Translations under genes and position numbers: made by a program | Shown here: positions 22,528 through 33,850 of the stretch, piece after piece | How positions within the stretch are numbered: the first letter of the stretch is position 1 | Layout of the letters: every line of letters begins with the position of its first letter | NCBI RefSeq assembly: GCF_000004825.1 | Contig: NW_008805074.1 | Coordinates: 372,001 to 436,000, forward strand | From: Heterostelium album PN500 | Lineage: Eukaryota; Evosea; Eumycetozoa; Acytosteliales; Acytosteliaceae | Length of the DNA: 64,000 bases | Reading direction: 5' to 3' | Notes under the pieces: model-generated | Database searches by the model: none | What the model saw: only the letters and a program-made list of their open reading frames with translations | Told to the model about the DNA's origin: nothing

Positions 22528-22713
22528 GATTGTTGCCTTTGTCTGATATACTTGGGTGTTTCTTCAATATTGAGATGCGTGGGAGTTTTTCAAAGTTGGA
22601 ATGATTTTGCGATTACGGTGGGTGTATTAGGGATTGCAAAGTTCAAGAATAAAGATGAACTACTTGAATATACAATTGAGAATGCAAGGTTGGAATATTG
22701 TAAATGGATGTAA
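22528..22713 (+). pseudogene. Orphan coding-like fragment, possibly ankyrin-repeat remnant
   Basis: After a good acceptor (TTGCAG) there is an open frame of 61 codons with no usable ATG at its head. Base composition is clearly higher in GC than the surroundings. Its end (DELLEYTIENARLEYCKWM) resembles the LxEYAIENGRLEIVKWL pattern of the large dictyostelid ankyrin-repeat families. No partner exon was found upstream or downstream. It is either a gene relic or chance; low confidence. Confidence 0.3.
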
Positions 22714-23716
22714 TAACAATCAAGTCACATTATGAAAACAATCACTGATGTATATGAAAAGGATATTTCGGATATATAATTAAGATTCACTTTTCTTTTG
22801 AGAAATATATTATATTCTTTGAATGAATATGAAGATCATACTATTTTTTTTTTTTCTAAGAATAATTATTATTTTGATTGGTCAATTACAATATAATGAG
22901 AAGCACTGTGAAGTTCTTTTTTATGTTCCTGCCCATTGGCCAAACTGTTTTTGGATTTTGAAAATCAAATTTTTCAATCAATTTCATAGTTGTGAGCATA
23001 TGTGGGGGTTACATTGTTCTGCTAAAACAATTTTTGATAAAAATCTCTAGCGTAAAAGTTAATTTTAACAACACAAAGAGAACTAAATATTCATTTTGTT
23101 CAAATTGAATTTTTATATATTTAGAATTTAATTAAATTTAATTATTTTTTTAATTCATTAATTAATTGATTCAGTTATGGCAAAAACCCAAAAAAAAAAA
23201 AAAAAACATCAACATCATCAAACAAATTAATAATTAAATTCGAAAACAGACAACAAAATAAAATAAAATAACAAAAATCATAAACTTGATACATATAAAA
23301 TACCTATTTATACACTTACTTAATATATACATCATTATACTTTTTTTTTAATTAAAATAAATAAATAAATAAAAAAAGAATAACTTCACAACTACACAAA
23401 AAATCAACACTAAAACCACACACGACAAACAAACACACAACACACACACACACACAAACATATATATCATAAAAAACAACAAGATTATAGAATAATACAT
23501 AAAATATTGTAGATAGACCATACCACATACCATAGATTGAGAGGAAAACAAAAAAAAAAAAAAGAAATAGAAAAAATAATAATAACTAGTATTTGAATAT
23601 ATAATATTTAATTAATATAATTTAAATAATTTTCAGATTTTTGTTTTGTTACTTGGTAAAATAAGGCTTTATCTTTTTTTATTATATTTAGTAGTTGTTT
23701 TTTTTTAATTTACTCA

Positions 23717-23724
23717 AATCAATT

Positions 23725-23771
<47 letters not shown>
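23717..23771 (+). repeat. AATC tetranucleotide microsatellite
   Basis: About a dozen AATC units with one early interruption, ending about 30 bases before the Alba-gene ATG, so within its likely 5' leader. Confidence 0.9.
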
Positions 23772-23803
23772 TAAATTATTTTGAAACCGATATCCACATT
23801 GAA

Positions 23804-24554
23804 ATGTCAGGTAAATCTTTTACAAAAACAACTACAACAACAACGATAACAACAACAACATTCGAATTTATTTATAAATATTGAATTTCAATCACTAATT
23901 TTTTTATTATTTTAATTTATAAAAGATGAATCACCTTCAACAATGGCCATAAACAATGGACATGATAAGAGAAAAATTAAAATATCCAAAGATAAAGTGA
24001 AATCATCTTTTTATTATTCCGATTTAGCTACAAGATTTTTAGAGACAGAAGATTATGTAGATATATCTGGTTTAGGAAGAGGTTAGTTAGTTCAAATTCA
24101 ATCAATCATCAATAATAATAAAGAGAAAAATATAACTAACCTAACATTGAATTCATTTTCAATTCATTATAGCAATTTCAAAAGTTTGTTTAACAGTTGA
24201 ATATTTAAAATCAAATAATGTCATTACAGTAAAAAGTATGAATATTACACCAAACTTATAAAAGTCATTATATATTATATCTATTCGAAATTATAATTAA
24301 TTAACTATTGTAAATCATTCATAATAATATTATAGAAATACAGACAGGTATGAATTCAAGTGTAGAATTAATTGTCACTGTTGAGAAAGGTCCAAATCAT
24401 TCGGAATATTTAAAGTCAATGGAAGAGGTAATAACAAATTTGAACATTCTCAATTCTTTATATATATTAGTACCTATGTTTTATTAACAATCTTTTTTTT
24501 CATTTACATTAAAAATAGAGAAAGAAATCACCTCCAATGCATGATGATGATTGA
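23804..24554 (+). CDS. Alba-domain DNA/RNA-binding protein
   Basis: Small nucleic-acid-binding protein of 117 residues in five exons (23804-23810, 23926-24081, 24173-24235, 24336-24427, 24519-24554). The first exon is only 7 bases (ATGTCAG). The body matches plant/eukaryotic Alba proteins: FYYSDLATRFLE, VDISGLGRAISKVCLTVEYL, then VKKIQTG and VELIVTVEK. The G-x-AISK segment around residue 55 is the usual nucleic-acid contact region of the fold. The C-terminus ends in a short Lys/Pro/Asp tail. Alba proteins bind RNA or chromatin; the particular role here is unknown. All intron phases and the stop agree with one continuous frame. Confidence 0.85.
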
Positions 24555-25010
24555 AGATTATAAATAAACAAATCAAAATATAGAAATAAATTGAAAACAG
24601 TACAGTTCAACCATATCAAATACAACCAATCAAAACCAAATCATATGAAACCAAACCAAACAAACCAACCAAATCAGATCAACAAATCAAATAAAACCAA
24701 ATCAAATCAGATCAACAAATCAAATCAAATGAAATCAAGCCAAACAAGGTCAGATCAACAAATTAAATCAGATAAAACCAAACCAAATCAAACCAATCTA
24801 AACCAACAAGAAAAGTAAAAAAGAATAAAGAAACAGAAGATAGTAGATAGACAACAATTTTAAATCAAATAAAAATAAAAGCTGAATAATAAATTTCAAT
24901 GTCACGGTCTGACATTGTCACTTATTCAAGTTTTATCCAATTATATAAAAAAATAATACTCAAATGTTGTTTACAATATTATTATTATTACTTTTTTTAA
25001 ATATATATTT
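24555..25010. other. Convergent intergenic region with low-complexity repeat
   Basis: Holds the imperfect CAAATC/AACCAAA repeat at 24596-24812, listed separately, and otherwise AT-rich 3' flanks of the Alba and coq2 genes. Confidence 0.6.
24596..24812 (+). repeat. Imperfect AAACCAAATCA/GATCAACAAATC tandem repeat
   Basis: About 200 bases made of overlapping AAACCAAAT, CAAATCAGATCAACAAATC and CAAATCAAAT units. The strand shows almost no T-rich words, so it is strongly purine/C biased. Probably slippage-expanded 3' flank of the Alba gene. Confidence 0.75.
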
Positions 25011-26474
25011 TTACTTATCATTACCTTTAATAGCAGGTATGAATGTATTACTATATTTAAGTTTAATGGGACCGAGTTCGAATTCGTATTCTGCGGTGGT
25101 GTATTCGTCGTCCTCGATAAGTCGCGCCAAGATGATGGTGACCAGAATGATCAGTGCAAATGTTCGGTTGGAGATAAAGAATTTCATACAGGATTTCGGA
25201 CTGGAAAAGTCGACACTTCCAATTTGCCAAGCGAGGTGGGCAGCACCGATGGTGGTTCCAACGAAGTAGACTGTTGGCAATCCCGCTGCCAAACCGGCCA
25301 AGTTGAGCGCGGCAATAGTCGCCACCGAGAAACCAGTCAGTATCAAACGACTCTTCTCACCAAATGCCAAAGCCGTTGACTTTACACCGATGGACAGATC
25401 GTCTTTCTTGTCCATATGCGCATAGATCGTATCGTAGACCATCGTCCAAGAGATACCGGCCACATACAACGGCAGGCAAATCTTCCAATCGCAATAGCCT
25501 TGCACAGCGGAATAACCAACCAGAGCACCCCAATTAAATGCACATCCCAAAACAAATTGTGGATAATAAGTATATCTTTTCATGAATGGATAAATAATAA
25601 CAATTGGAACTGATGCCAATGATAATAAAATACTGTTTTTCAAAAAACAATGCCATTATTATTGCCGTAGTTGTTAGTGTCGATTTTGTTTGTTGATAAT
25701 AAATTTGATAGAATAGAATGGTTAATAAACTTACGTATATACATTAAAATTTAAAAGTAAACCAAATGATATTGCAAGTTGTCCGGCTAGCAATGCCAGT
25801 GCTTCTTTGTGTGTGACTTGGTTTGATGCTATAGGACGTAGTTTGGTTCGGTCTACCTTTCGATCGAATTTGTAGTCTACCATGTCGTTGATGACGCAAC
25901 CCGCCGATCTCATGAGGAATGCACCGGCACCAAACATCATCATCAGTGTAAAGTTGGGTAGCTGGCCGGGTGTAGCAGCGATTGCAGTACTCCAAAGACA
26001 TGGATACAACAGCAGTAGAGTACCGATCGGTTTATCCAGTCTCGACAATCTTAAATATGGCTGTAAACGTGCCGGTGCTTTGTCAACCCATGATTCAGTG
26101 TGAATAGGTAAACTATTAGCATTGCTATCGTTGTCATCGATCGATTGATCTTTGGGTGCCGATGGTGTAGAGGTTGTATTGAAACGACATGGAATAACCA
26201 GTGAACTAGATTTACAACTCTTACTATTCAATAGTCTATTAACTGATCTACTCGAAGATCTATTTATATTTAAATCTATAGTTATACTCTGAGTGTTATT
26301 ATTGTTGCTATTATTGTTATTGTTGTTTATCATACTATATGATCTGATGGATGTTCTAGATGATGATGATGATAACACTCCATGATTTATAAAATTGAAT
26401 GATTGATTTGATGTAAACAATCTAGATGTAGATGATGGTACTACATTAAATAATGTTGTTGTTGCTCTCTTCAT
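25011..26474 (-). CDS. coq2: 4-hydroxybenzoate polyprenyltransferase, mitochondrial (COQ2)
   Basis: Attaches the polyprenyl tail to 4-hydroxybenzoate in ubiquinone synthesis, in the mitochondrial inner membrane. Two exons (26474-25735, 25632-25011) give 453 residues. The first Asp-rich motif is NDMVDYKFDRKVDRTKLRP (from about residue 196), and the second is YDTIYAHMDKKDD (from about 313). Both are the expected UbiA-family prenyl-diphosphate/Mg sites. Around them lie seven to nine hydrophobic helices. The first roughly 120 residues are Ser/Asn/Arg-rich with few acids, consistent with a mitochondrial presequence plus low-complexity insert. The intron sits between the two motifs. Confidence 0.95.
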
Positions 26475-26861
26475 TATTATCTAACTGTAGAAACTATCTA
26501 TATTCATTCATTCACCATTCAGACAACAACTATTTAACTGATTCTTGTACAATGAAAAAATAAAAAATCAAGAAAAAAAAAAAACGACAAATTTTGTAAT
26601 GCTTTGGTCATAAACAAAGACCCTACTACTAACACTTTGATTAATAAGATTACGAGCACATTGATATTGATATTGCAAATCAAGTTAAATTTTTATCAAA
26701 AATGACATCATCAATTGAATTAGTGATACTAATTCGGTACTCTCTTTTCTCTTATTGTTGTTGATGATCATCAGTTGGAGTCGTTGTTGTTTCTTTTGTT
26801 ACTACAATATAATTTATTTGTTTATTTATATGACTATTCTTAAAAAGTGGGTCTATTGCTG
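26475..26861. other. Intergenic region upstream of coq2
   Basis: AT-rich, no gene seen. It separates the coq2 start from the stop of the next minus-strand gene and presumably holds the coq2 promoter. Confidence 0.55.
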
Positions 26862-27597
26862 CTAATGATGTTTGTGATGATTGTCTTCTACTTGTGGTGG
26901 AGGATAATGTGGGAATCTTCTCTGTTTATTGTTTTAGTTTGATTTGATTTGTAAATAAAAAGTAGTCAAAGAGTTGAGTAGAGTTTTGAACTATAGTTAC
27001 CTCAAAAGCTTTAGATGTAAAGTATAAAGCAGTGAAAAGACCAGCGAGACCAACAACCATCTTGGTTCTATTTTGACGATAGTTGATTGGGTATTCACAC
27101 CACCAACCACCTGTGATCAGATGTATATGAGAGATAATAAAATAATATTGTAATTTGTATCATCATTATTGATTTGATAATTTAACAAATGAATTGTATT
27201 GTATTCCTAAAATTAGTATAACTGTTGCTATTCATCCATCAATCTTGATGATATCTATTAATAATTTAACTAAATAATTACCTGTTGGTGTCCATACAGT
27301 CTGTTAACAATACGATATTATCAGTAAATTTGTAAATTTTATTAATCTTAATTGAATATACATACTGTTGGATAAGGATATCTATGAACAACATCGTTAA
27401 TTACATGATAATTTAATGAAAGTTGGAGTCATATTTTGAAACAAAAGGCCATAGTAAATCAAAGTAAATCAAAGTAATACCATTGGTTTATAAAAGATAA
27501 TTAAAAAAAAAAGTAAATTATTAATGACCTGCTTATTATAGATATTTCTAAACTAATTAGGAGCTGATCCTATATATTACCTTGGTTGTCCACCCAT
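26862..27597 (-). CDS. Small single-helix protein with micro-exons, function unknown
   Basis: Five exons (27597-27581, 27381-27366, 27300-27282, 27110-27001, 26921-26862) encode 73 residues. The first three are only 17, 16 and 19 bases. Every junction keeps phase and has GT-AG borders. The protein begins MGGQPRYPYPTTVWTPTGGW. It then has a Trp/Cys-containing segment, a basic stretch (INYRQNRTK) and one hydrophobic helix (MVVGLAGLFTALYF, about residues 38-51). It ends in a Pro/His-rich tail. Size and layout resemble accessory subunits of respiratory complexes, but I do not recognise the family. The gene would be missed by simple gene finding. Confidence 0.7.
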
Positions 27598-28219
27598 ATT
27601 TATAATTTATTAATAATAAAGAAATTGAATGATCAATAATAATGTTTAAAGTGATCAAATGCAACCCAAAAAAAAAAATTAAAATTTTTAAAAAATCAAA
27701 AATTATAAAAAAAGTAATAAATACTTTTTTTTTTATAAAAATTTAGTATAAGATATATTTTTTGATTGGTTGTTGATCAACAACTATATCTTGTCATACC
27801 AAGTTATAACAATTAATATTTATTTGTAAAAAAAACAATAGAAATAAAAATATCTGTAGTTTTATTCATAGTGTTAAAAATTTGTAAAATTTCGAAAAAA
27901 AAAAAAAAAAAAATTGTTTCCAAAACAACTCAACTCCCACAAACTTAAGAATACATTTTGTTTATTATTTTTTATTATTACTATTGTTTTTTTTTACACA
28001 CCACACACATTAATTATTAATTCTTTTTTTTATTGTTCTTTTAAAAATAATATAATTGTACATTTTTTCTTTTATTTCTATTATTTTTATTTTTATTTTT
28101 ATTTTGTTCGCTTTTAGATAGATTACAGTTTGTTGATATTTATATATAATTATAGTTAATAGATATATAAAGTTAGGATAGATAGGTCGAATCATAACAA
28201 CAACAATAAACAATAAAAT
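27598..28219. other. Divergent intergenic region
   Basis: AT-rich promoter space between the micro-exon gene and the BRO1 gene, with poly-A/poly-T tracts near 27896-27912 and a TTTTTA run near 28080-28105. Nothing else seen. Confidence 0.55.
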
Positions 28220-29972
28220 ATGCAACCAGTATTTGATCAACAATGTCTTTTCATTCATAGATTGAAACAGCGTTCGGCACCAAACTACAAGGTGAAACTT
28301 GCAGAACTCTCGAGTGATGCTTCAAATCCACATATTTTCCAATTGGCAAAAGAATTGTCTGATGCCTCTGATAATTACAACAATCAATACTTTTCACAAA
28401 ATGCAAAAGATTTAGATAAAGGTAATATTTATACAAATCATTTTCAATTCAAAAATAAATATCTAATAATAATTTTTCTTTTGTTTATAATACTCTATAG
28501 TTGATTTAAAAGAATTGGTAGATGCAACAAATAACTATCTTTCATTGTTGGGTGGATTCGTTGGTAATACATTGTTGGAGAACAACAACAACAAGTCATC
28601 TGATGATAACAATGACAAAGATGATTCTGACAGTGACAGTGATAGCGAATCTGTAGGAAAGACAAATTCAATCAATGAGATAGATGATGATATCGAAGTA
28701 GAATCATCATCATCTGAACAAAAAGAAAAGGAAAAGGATAGCAAGAAAGAAAAGAAACAAAAGAAAGTGGAATCGTCAAAATCGTCAAAAGAAAAGAGTT
28801 TGAGATATAATCTATATTATCAATGGTCAACCATTGCTGGTAGTGAACGTGTCGTAGACTCTAACGATGCGCTACTCGAGATTGGAAATGTTATATTCAA
28901 TCAATCGGTGTGGTATATGGGATATTCGCAATTCTTGGTCGGTAAGAATGCACAGGACGACGGATTGAATGACGAGGTGAGAAACGTCGTCTACGACTGT
29001 CTCTTGAGAGCTGCCGGTGGATTCGAGTACATTCGCACCAAACTCTCGCCATTGATGGATGAAGACGTTCGTGCCACCGACCTGAGCGATAGCTTCCTCC
29101 GTGTGCTCTATCTCCAGGCCGTCGGACAAGCACAGGAACTCACAATTGGACGTGCCTGCAAGAAGAACACCTCCACCAACTTGATCTGTAAGATCGCTGT
29201 TGACACTGCCAACATCTACCAGGAGGCACAGACACTTCTCACCAACCTCGGTAGTCTTTTCGAGCTGCGTCTTGAGAAACTCTCGGTATTCCTCAACTAC
29301 AAACACTCACTCTACCAATCGCTTTCCTACTATCTAAATGCATTCACCCAGAATGCCACACATAAATACGGTGATGCCATCGTCTCTGGTCAACAAGCGC
29401 TTTTCAACCTCAAGAACGCAAAGGCATTGTTGAAAGCATGCGTTAGCAATACAATCACTCTAGATGCTGTAAAGAAACCAACCAACTATTTATATAATAT
29501 TCTTGATACTGAAATACCAAGGTAAAGTATTGTTTGCTATTATTTTATTATGTAATATGTTTTGTTAATTTGTTTTTTTTTTTTTTCTTTTAAATATGTA
29601 TATAGATTTGAAAGAGAGAATAAAGTAATTGGATATCAAACAGTACCAGAGGAAGTTTCAGCATTGCCAGATGCCAATAGATTGGCCAAACCAAGAGATT
29701 TTGTTATGCCAGCAACCAATGCTCTCTGGGATGACAAGATCAATGCATCGTTTAATTATAATAAGAAGTTGTCGATGGCTGACATCTCACCATTGGCCAT
29801 TCAGAACACTCCAAAATTGGAATCTGCCAATGATAAAGATGCAAAAGAAGACAACACTAAAGATGACGATGAAAAACCATCGTCATCATCATCATCGTCA
29901 AACACCACCACCACTACACCAAAACAACAACCAAAGAAAACAAATTCGAGTGGAGGATGTACAATTAATTAA
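28220..29972 (+). CDS. brox: BRO1-domain protein, BROX-like, with C-terminal CaaX
   Basis: BRO1 domains bind the CHMP4/Snf7 ESCRT-III subunits; human BROX is a farnesylated BRO1-only protein. Three exons (28220-28421, 28501-29521, 29606-29972) encode about 529 residues. The protein lacks the V domain of Alix and stops after one BRO1-like fold. It ends in Cys-Thr-Ile-Asn, a prenylation-type CaaX position as in BROX (last residue Asn is unusual but tolerated). An acidic Asp/Ser/Lys-rich insert lies at about residues 95-165, and a Ser/Thr/Gln linker precedes the Cys. It likely acts at endosomal or nuclear-envelope membranes with ESCRT-III; this is inferred from the family. Confidence 0.85.
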
Positions 29973-30428
29973 AGTCCATACATACATATTTTAATTAATT
30001 GTTTCATTCCACCACATTAACAACATTAATAATTCATTTTTTTTTCTTTATCCAATCCATTCCATTGTATTATTTATAACTCCTTCAAATAAATATTTTC
30101 TTTTAAATCAATTTTTAATTTGTAAAAACCTAATGGATCTATGTTTTATTCATTAATTTTTGAATTATGCAAAGTATTTTCTAGGATAACCTTATTTCTA
30201 GTCTTTCTAACAACGTTTGTGATAGTATGAATGACTTGATGGATTCTCTCCTTGGATGATATCTTGTTGGGTCATTCCTCACATTTCTTTAAAGTTTCAT
30301 GTATCATTATATTAATTCAAAAATAAGTTGAATCCAAGACCAAAATAATGTAATCTTATAATTATTTTACTTTTTTTTCGTTGGCTTTCATTTTTTTTTC
30401 ATTTTGGTTGTTTCAATCTTAATACGAC
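29973..30428. other. Intergenic region between tandem plus-strand genes
   Basis: 3' flank of the BRO1 gene and promoter of the next gene. A somewhat GC-richer patch at about 30180-30300 has no recognised content. Confidence 0.5.
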
Positions 30429-31535
30429 ATGCACAGAATTAGTAGTTTAAACAGATTAGTTACAAAGAGTTACAATCATAAAGCTCTTTTATATAGTAAT
30501 ATCAATATATTTAGTAAAAGTACAAGATGTTTTTCAACATCTGATTCAAACAATAGTAGCAACACTCTTAAAGATAAAGTGAGTGGTGTCGATATCAAAA
30601 CTAAATATGTAAATAACACTGCAGCCACAACTACTGCACCACCACCACCAAAAGGTAGCACAGGTGACAAATATATGGATATGTATAGTGGTGAGGTTCC
30701 AAAAGACGAAAATAAGAATGAGGGCCCATCTATCACTCCACTCAGTCGATCGGAATTTTGTAAATCACTCTTGATGATGCGTAAATCTGGAACATTGTCA
30801 TCGGTCAATATGTTGGCAAAGATGGAGAGTGAAGCATCGTCACCAGTGTATGGTTCGATCGTTCCCTATGGACTGCTGATGAATACCGGCGACAGCAACA
30901 ACAACAACAAACTGACACCGATCATCATGTTGAAAAAGAGCGATGAACATATCAAGCATTTCAAACACTTTAGCAAGGTATCACTCGTTGTGTACCCACT
31001 GACACCTGTCGATCGTCCACCAGCTGCCTACGCGCTGAGTCGTGTCAATCTGAGTGGTCGCATGTCGCCGGTAACCGATGCCGCGCAACGCCCCGCAGCA
31101 AAGGAAGCATTCCTCAAGAAACATCCCGGAGCAAAGCGTATGGTCGAAAGCAGTGACAATGTATTCTACCGAATGGATATAACCGATATCTATCACTACG
31201 AGAGAAAAGGAACCTCGCGTGTTAGTCTGGCAGACTTTGAAGTGGCAACACCCGATGCCGTAACCATTGACAGTCGTGATATCATAGAGACACTCAACAA
31301 CGATCATCTAGAAGCGATTCGTTTGATTTGCGAGCAATATGGTGATATCAGAATCGATGAAGCATTCGTATACTTTGTAGACTCTGCAGGTCTCAACGCA
31401 ATCGCCAAGAGAAAGTCGGCGGAAGAGTGGTTCGATGTTCGTATTCCCTATGACAAACCATTCAAAACAGCAAAAGAATGTAAAGTTGGTTTAATTGAAA
31501 CAATAAATGATATTAAACATAAACATTTAAATTAA
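30429..31535 (+). CDS. HugZ/PNPOx-like split-barrel protein, probably mitochondrial
   Basis: Intronless, 368 residues. The first roughly 40 residues are basic and Ser/Asn-rich (MHRISSLNRLVTKSYNHK...), like a mitochondrial presequence. Pro/Thr linkers follow. From about 105 the pattern SRSEFCKSLLMMRKSGTLSS, then PVYGSIVPYGL, IMLKKSDEHIKHF and SRVNLSGRM matches the FMN-binding split barrel of HugZ-like / pyridoxamine-oxidase-related proteins. The C-terminal part (about 285-368; LNNDHLEAIRLICEQYG...) matches the DUF2470-type domain that follows the barrel in this family. Bacterial members bind haem or flavin; plant relatives bind glutamyl-tRNA reductase. Role here: probable haem- or flavin-linked mitochondrial protein, by inference. 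Confidence 0.8.
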   Translation: MHRISSLNRLVTKSYNHKALLYSNINIFSKSTRCFSTSDSNNSSNTLKDKVSGVDIKTKYVNNTAATTTAPPPPKGSTGDKYMDMYSGEVPKDENKNEGPSITPLSRSEFCKSLLMMRKSGTLSSVNMLAKMESEASSPVYGSIVPYGLLMNTGDSNNNNKLTPIIMLKKSDEHIKHFKHFSKVSLVVYPLTPVDRPPAAYALSRVNLSGRMSPVTDAAQRPAAKEAFLKKHPGAKRMVESSDNVFYRMDITDIYHYERKGTSRVSLADFEVATPDAVTIDSRDIIETLNNDHLEAIRLICEQYGDIRIDEAFVYFVDSAGLNAIAKRKSAEEWFDVRIPYDKPFKTAKECKVGLIETINDIKHKHLN

Positions 31536-31599
31536 TAAATAATAAATAAAAACAACTATTTAATTTTAAAAAAAGTAATAATAATAAGTTATAATTTAT

Positions 31600-33850
31600 T
31601 TAGTTATCATCTTCAGTGATCCCTGTTGTAGGATTTGGAGAATAAGGATGGTGTCTATTGTTTGACAAATTTAAATGACTGTTGGTTTTTGGAATGGTTT
31701 CTGCGGTTGTCGGTTGATTAATAAAATTGGTTACATTGAGTGGAAGCAAAGTGTGAGGAGTGTATGGTTGATTGTTGGAAAATGAATTAGTTTGTTGATT
31801 GTTAAATGAAAGTTGTTCGATTGGAAGTTGATATTTAGTGTCGATTGGGTGTTGTTGTTGATTAAAAGTTATTGTTGGTTGTTGATGTTGTTGTTCTTGG
31901 AGTTGTTGCTGACTAAGTGATGAATTTGATAGATTGGCAATGGATGGATGATAATTAAATATTGGTACTTGATTGATTAGCGATGGCTGTGTCGAAAAAT
32001 TGTAGAAATTGGTTGGTGCTAACGCTGTACTCAATGAGGATGTCGAATTGTTTGGATTGTTTTCAATGGCTCCTTGCGCAGTCGTTTGTGGTAAAAGATG
32101 GTTGTATTGGTCGATGATGGATATCAATGAGTCGGTGGATGTTGTGCTCGATGATGATGTTGTTGTAGTCGTAGTTGTTGTTGATGTTGTATTAATACAT
32201 TTTTGTTTCTCGATATCACTTGATGTTGGTGCACTGGCTAGTGGTGTAGTATTGTTACTGCTATTACCTGGAAGTTGTTGGGAAACTTGTACCATCTGCA
32301 AGAGATGAGATTGTGCCTGTGGAGGTGATATGCTCGATTGACCAATGGTTGGATTCACTTGTATGTTTGTATAGGATGGTGAGTAGATGGATGAACTCAT
32401 TCCACCGTAGTAGCCGGGATAGTTTGGATTGCTGGCTGACTTTAGCTCGTCTTCACTCATACCAAGCATACCGTTTGGATTGTTGGAAGAGCAACCGAAA
32501 TCGGAGGATGGGTTGGAATATGGTGAGGAGGAGACTGGTGATTGTGGAATCGCATTGGAATTGGATGAATTCTCCAGAGCTCCAATGGTACTATTTGAAA
32601 TCTGAGGAGAGTTGGAATTGGAATTGGAGCCAGAATTGGATGTTGTTGTTGTCGATGATGATGATGATGATGATGAACTCTTGGATGTTCCTCTCTCTTG
32701 ATTTAAATAGTAGTCTGGAGAACTTGGATTCTCGCCTGGCAAATAAACATCGTCGGTAGTAAATTGATTAAATACAAGTAGTTGTCGTAACTTTTGATCG
32801 GATTGTTGAAGTTTCTCTAGATTCTTGGCCAGTGATGCCTTTTTAAAGTGGAGTGTATGACGTCTAAATACTGAGGCTTGGCAGTTTGGTGAGAAATCTT
32901 CAGTCGATCCCCACATTGTATTCTTCTTTGGCTGTGGATTGATTTCCTTGTAGAACTTTGGACGTTTGGCAATTTCAACAGTCAATGATGTTATATCATC
33001 ACTAAGATTCTCAACACTAAAATTAAATAAAGAAAGATTAAGATTGAATATTAATATTAATAATTCCATTTTTAGTTTATATATTTTAAAAATATTATTT
33101 GGCTACTTACACTAATGCAGTCACATCTGCAAAACAAATTACAATTTTACTCTTTACACTAACTTTTAATAATTCCCAAACGATTTGCTTCTTTGTAAAA
33201 TAAAACTTTGCAACAATGTCGGCTTGGAAAGTACCGCTTACCTCCCACTCACCAATCATCAATTTTGTGGCGGAAAAATTGGATGGTTTCAGCTTGACAT
33301 CGGTAAACGATGCCGGTGAATCTGTAATGTCACGAAAAGCTGGATTTGGGAATGGAATGTGGTCTGGATACATTCTTGGACTCCAATTATGGTAGACGGG
33401 GTATGGTTGGTAATAAATATTTGGATATCCATAGGGTGGATACATTTCCGGTTGATATGGAATCTGAGGATAGGTGCCGTCCGGACGTCTGTAGGAATCG
33501 TAGCTAACCAATTGGTATTGGGGTGGCTTGACTTGATGTTGAGAATTCAAATTCAAGTTGGGTGCCATTCCGCCTGCTTGTGGCTGTGGTTGGTAATACG
33601 ATGGAATAAGAGTTGGTGACATTGGTGGTGCTTGCGAGTAGAGGACAGGAGAGTTTGGTCCGCCTTTGTTTAGCAATTTGTTTCTAATGATTTGGTTGGT
33701 GGTAGGGGTTTGTGGAATTGGTGTCGGTATTAAAATGGGTGATGGATGATGAATTGGAATGAGTTGTGGTGGGACTAACTGTGGTGGTGGTATTTGAGGT
33801 TGAAGTTTTGGTGATTTATTGTTTGACGTAGGCATTGAAGGATTTGACAT
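31600..33850 (-). CDS. Uncharacterised protein with plant-like NPQPKK domain and long disordered arms
   Basis: Two exons (33850-33111, 33016-31600), 718 residues. Residues about 1-180 are Pro/Gln/Tyr-rich. Residues about 185-310 form a conserved domain: KLMIGEWEV, VAKFYFTKKQIVWE, KSKIVICFADVTAL, AKRPKFYKE followed by INPQPKKNTMW, then DF.P.CQASVFRRHTLHF. I recall near-identical patterns in plant proteins of unknown function. The remainder is Ser/Asn/Thr/Gln-rich low complexity. The composition suggests a nuclear or RNA-granule regulator, but that is guesswork. The intron splits the domain, and only the GT|GTAAGT donor keeps the frame open. Confidence 0.75.

Larger units (their letters stand above)
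22053..23803. other. Long intergenic region with coding-like islands and repeats
   Basis: Contents are a poly-T tract near 22169-22193, an ACCTTGGGAA motif at 22217-22226, a poly-A tract near 22377-22402, a coding-like fragment at 22528-22713 (listed separately), a second GC-richer patch at about 22890-23050 with no recognised homology, a CA-rich patch near 23415-23460, and an AATC repeat before the Alba gene. Confidence 0.6.

Noticed and set aside
22823-23050. Possible 75-residue plus-strand gene
   Set aside because: Begins in a poly-T/TTC tract, has no recognisable family and no splice partner; kept only as a GC-richer patch in the intergenic description.
24591-24818. Asn/Lys/Gln-rich small reading frame after the Alba gene
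   Set aside because: It is a translation of the CAAATC-type tandem repeat and has no coding features.
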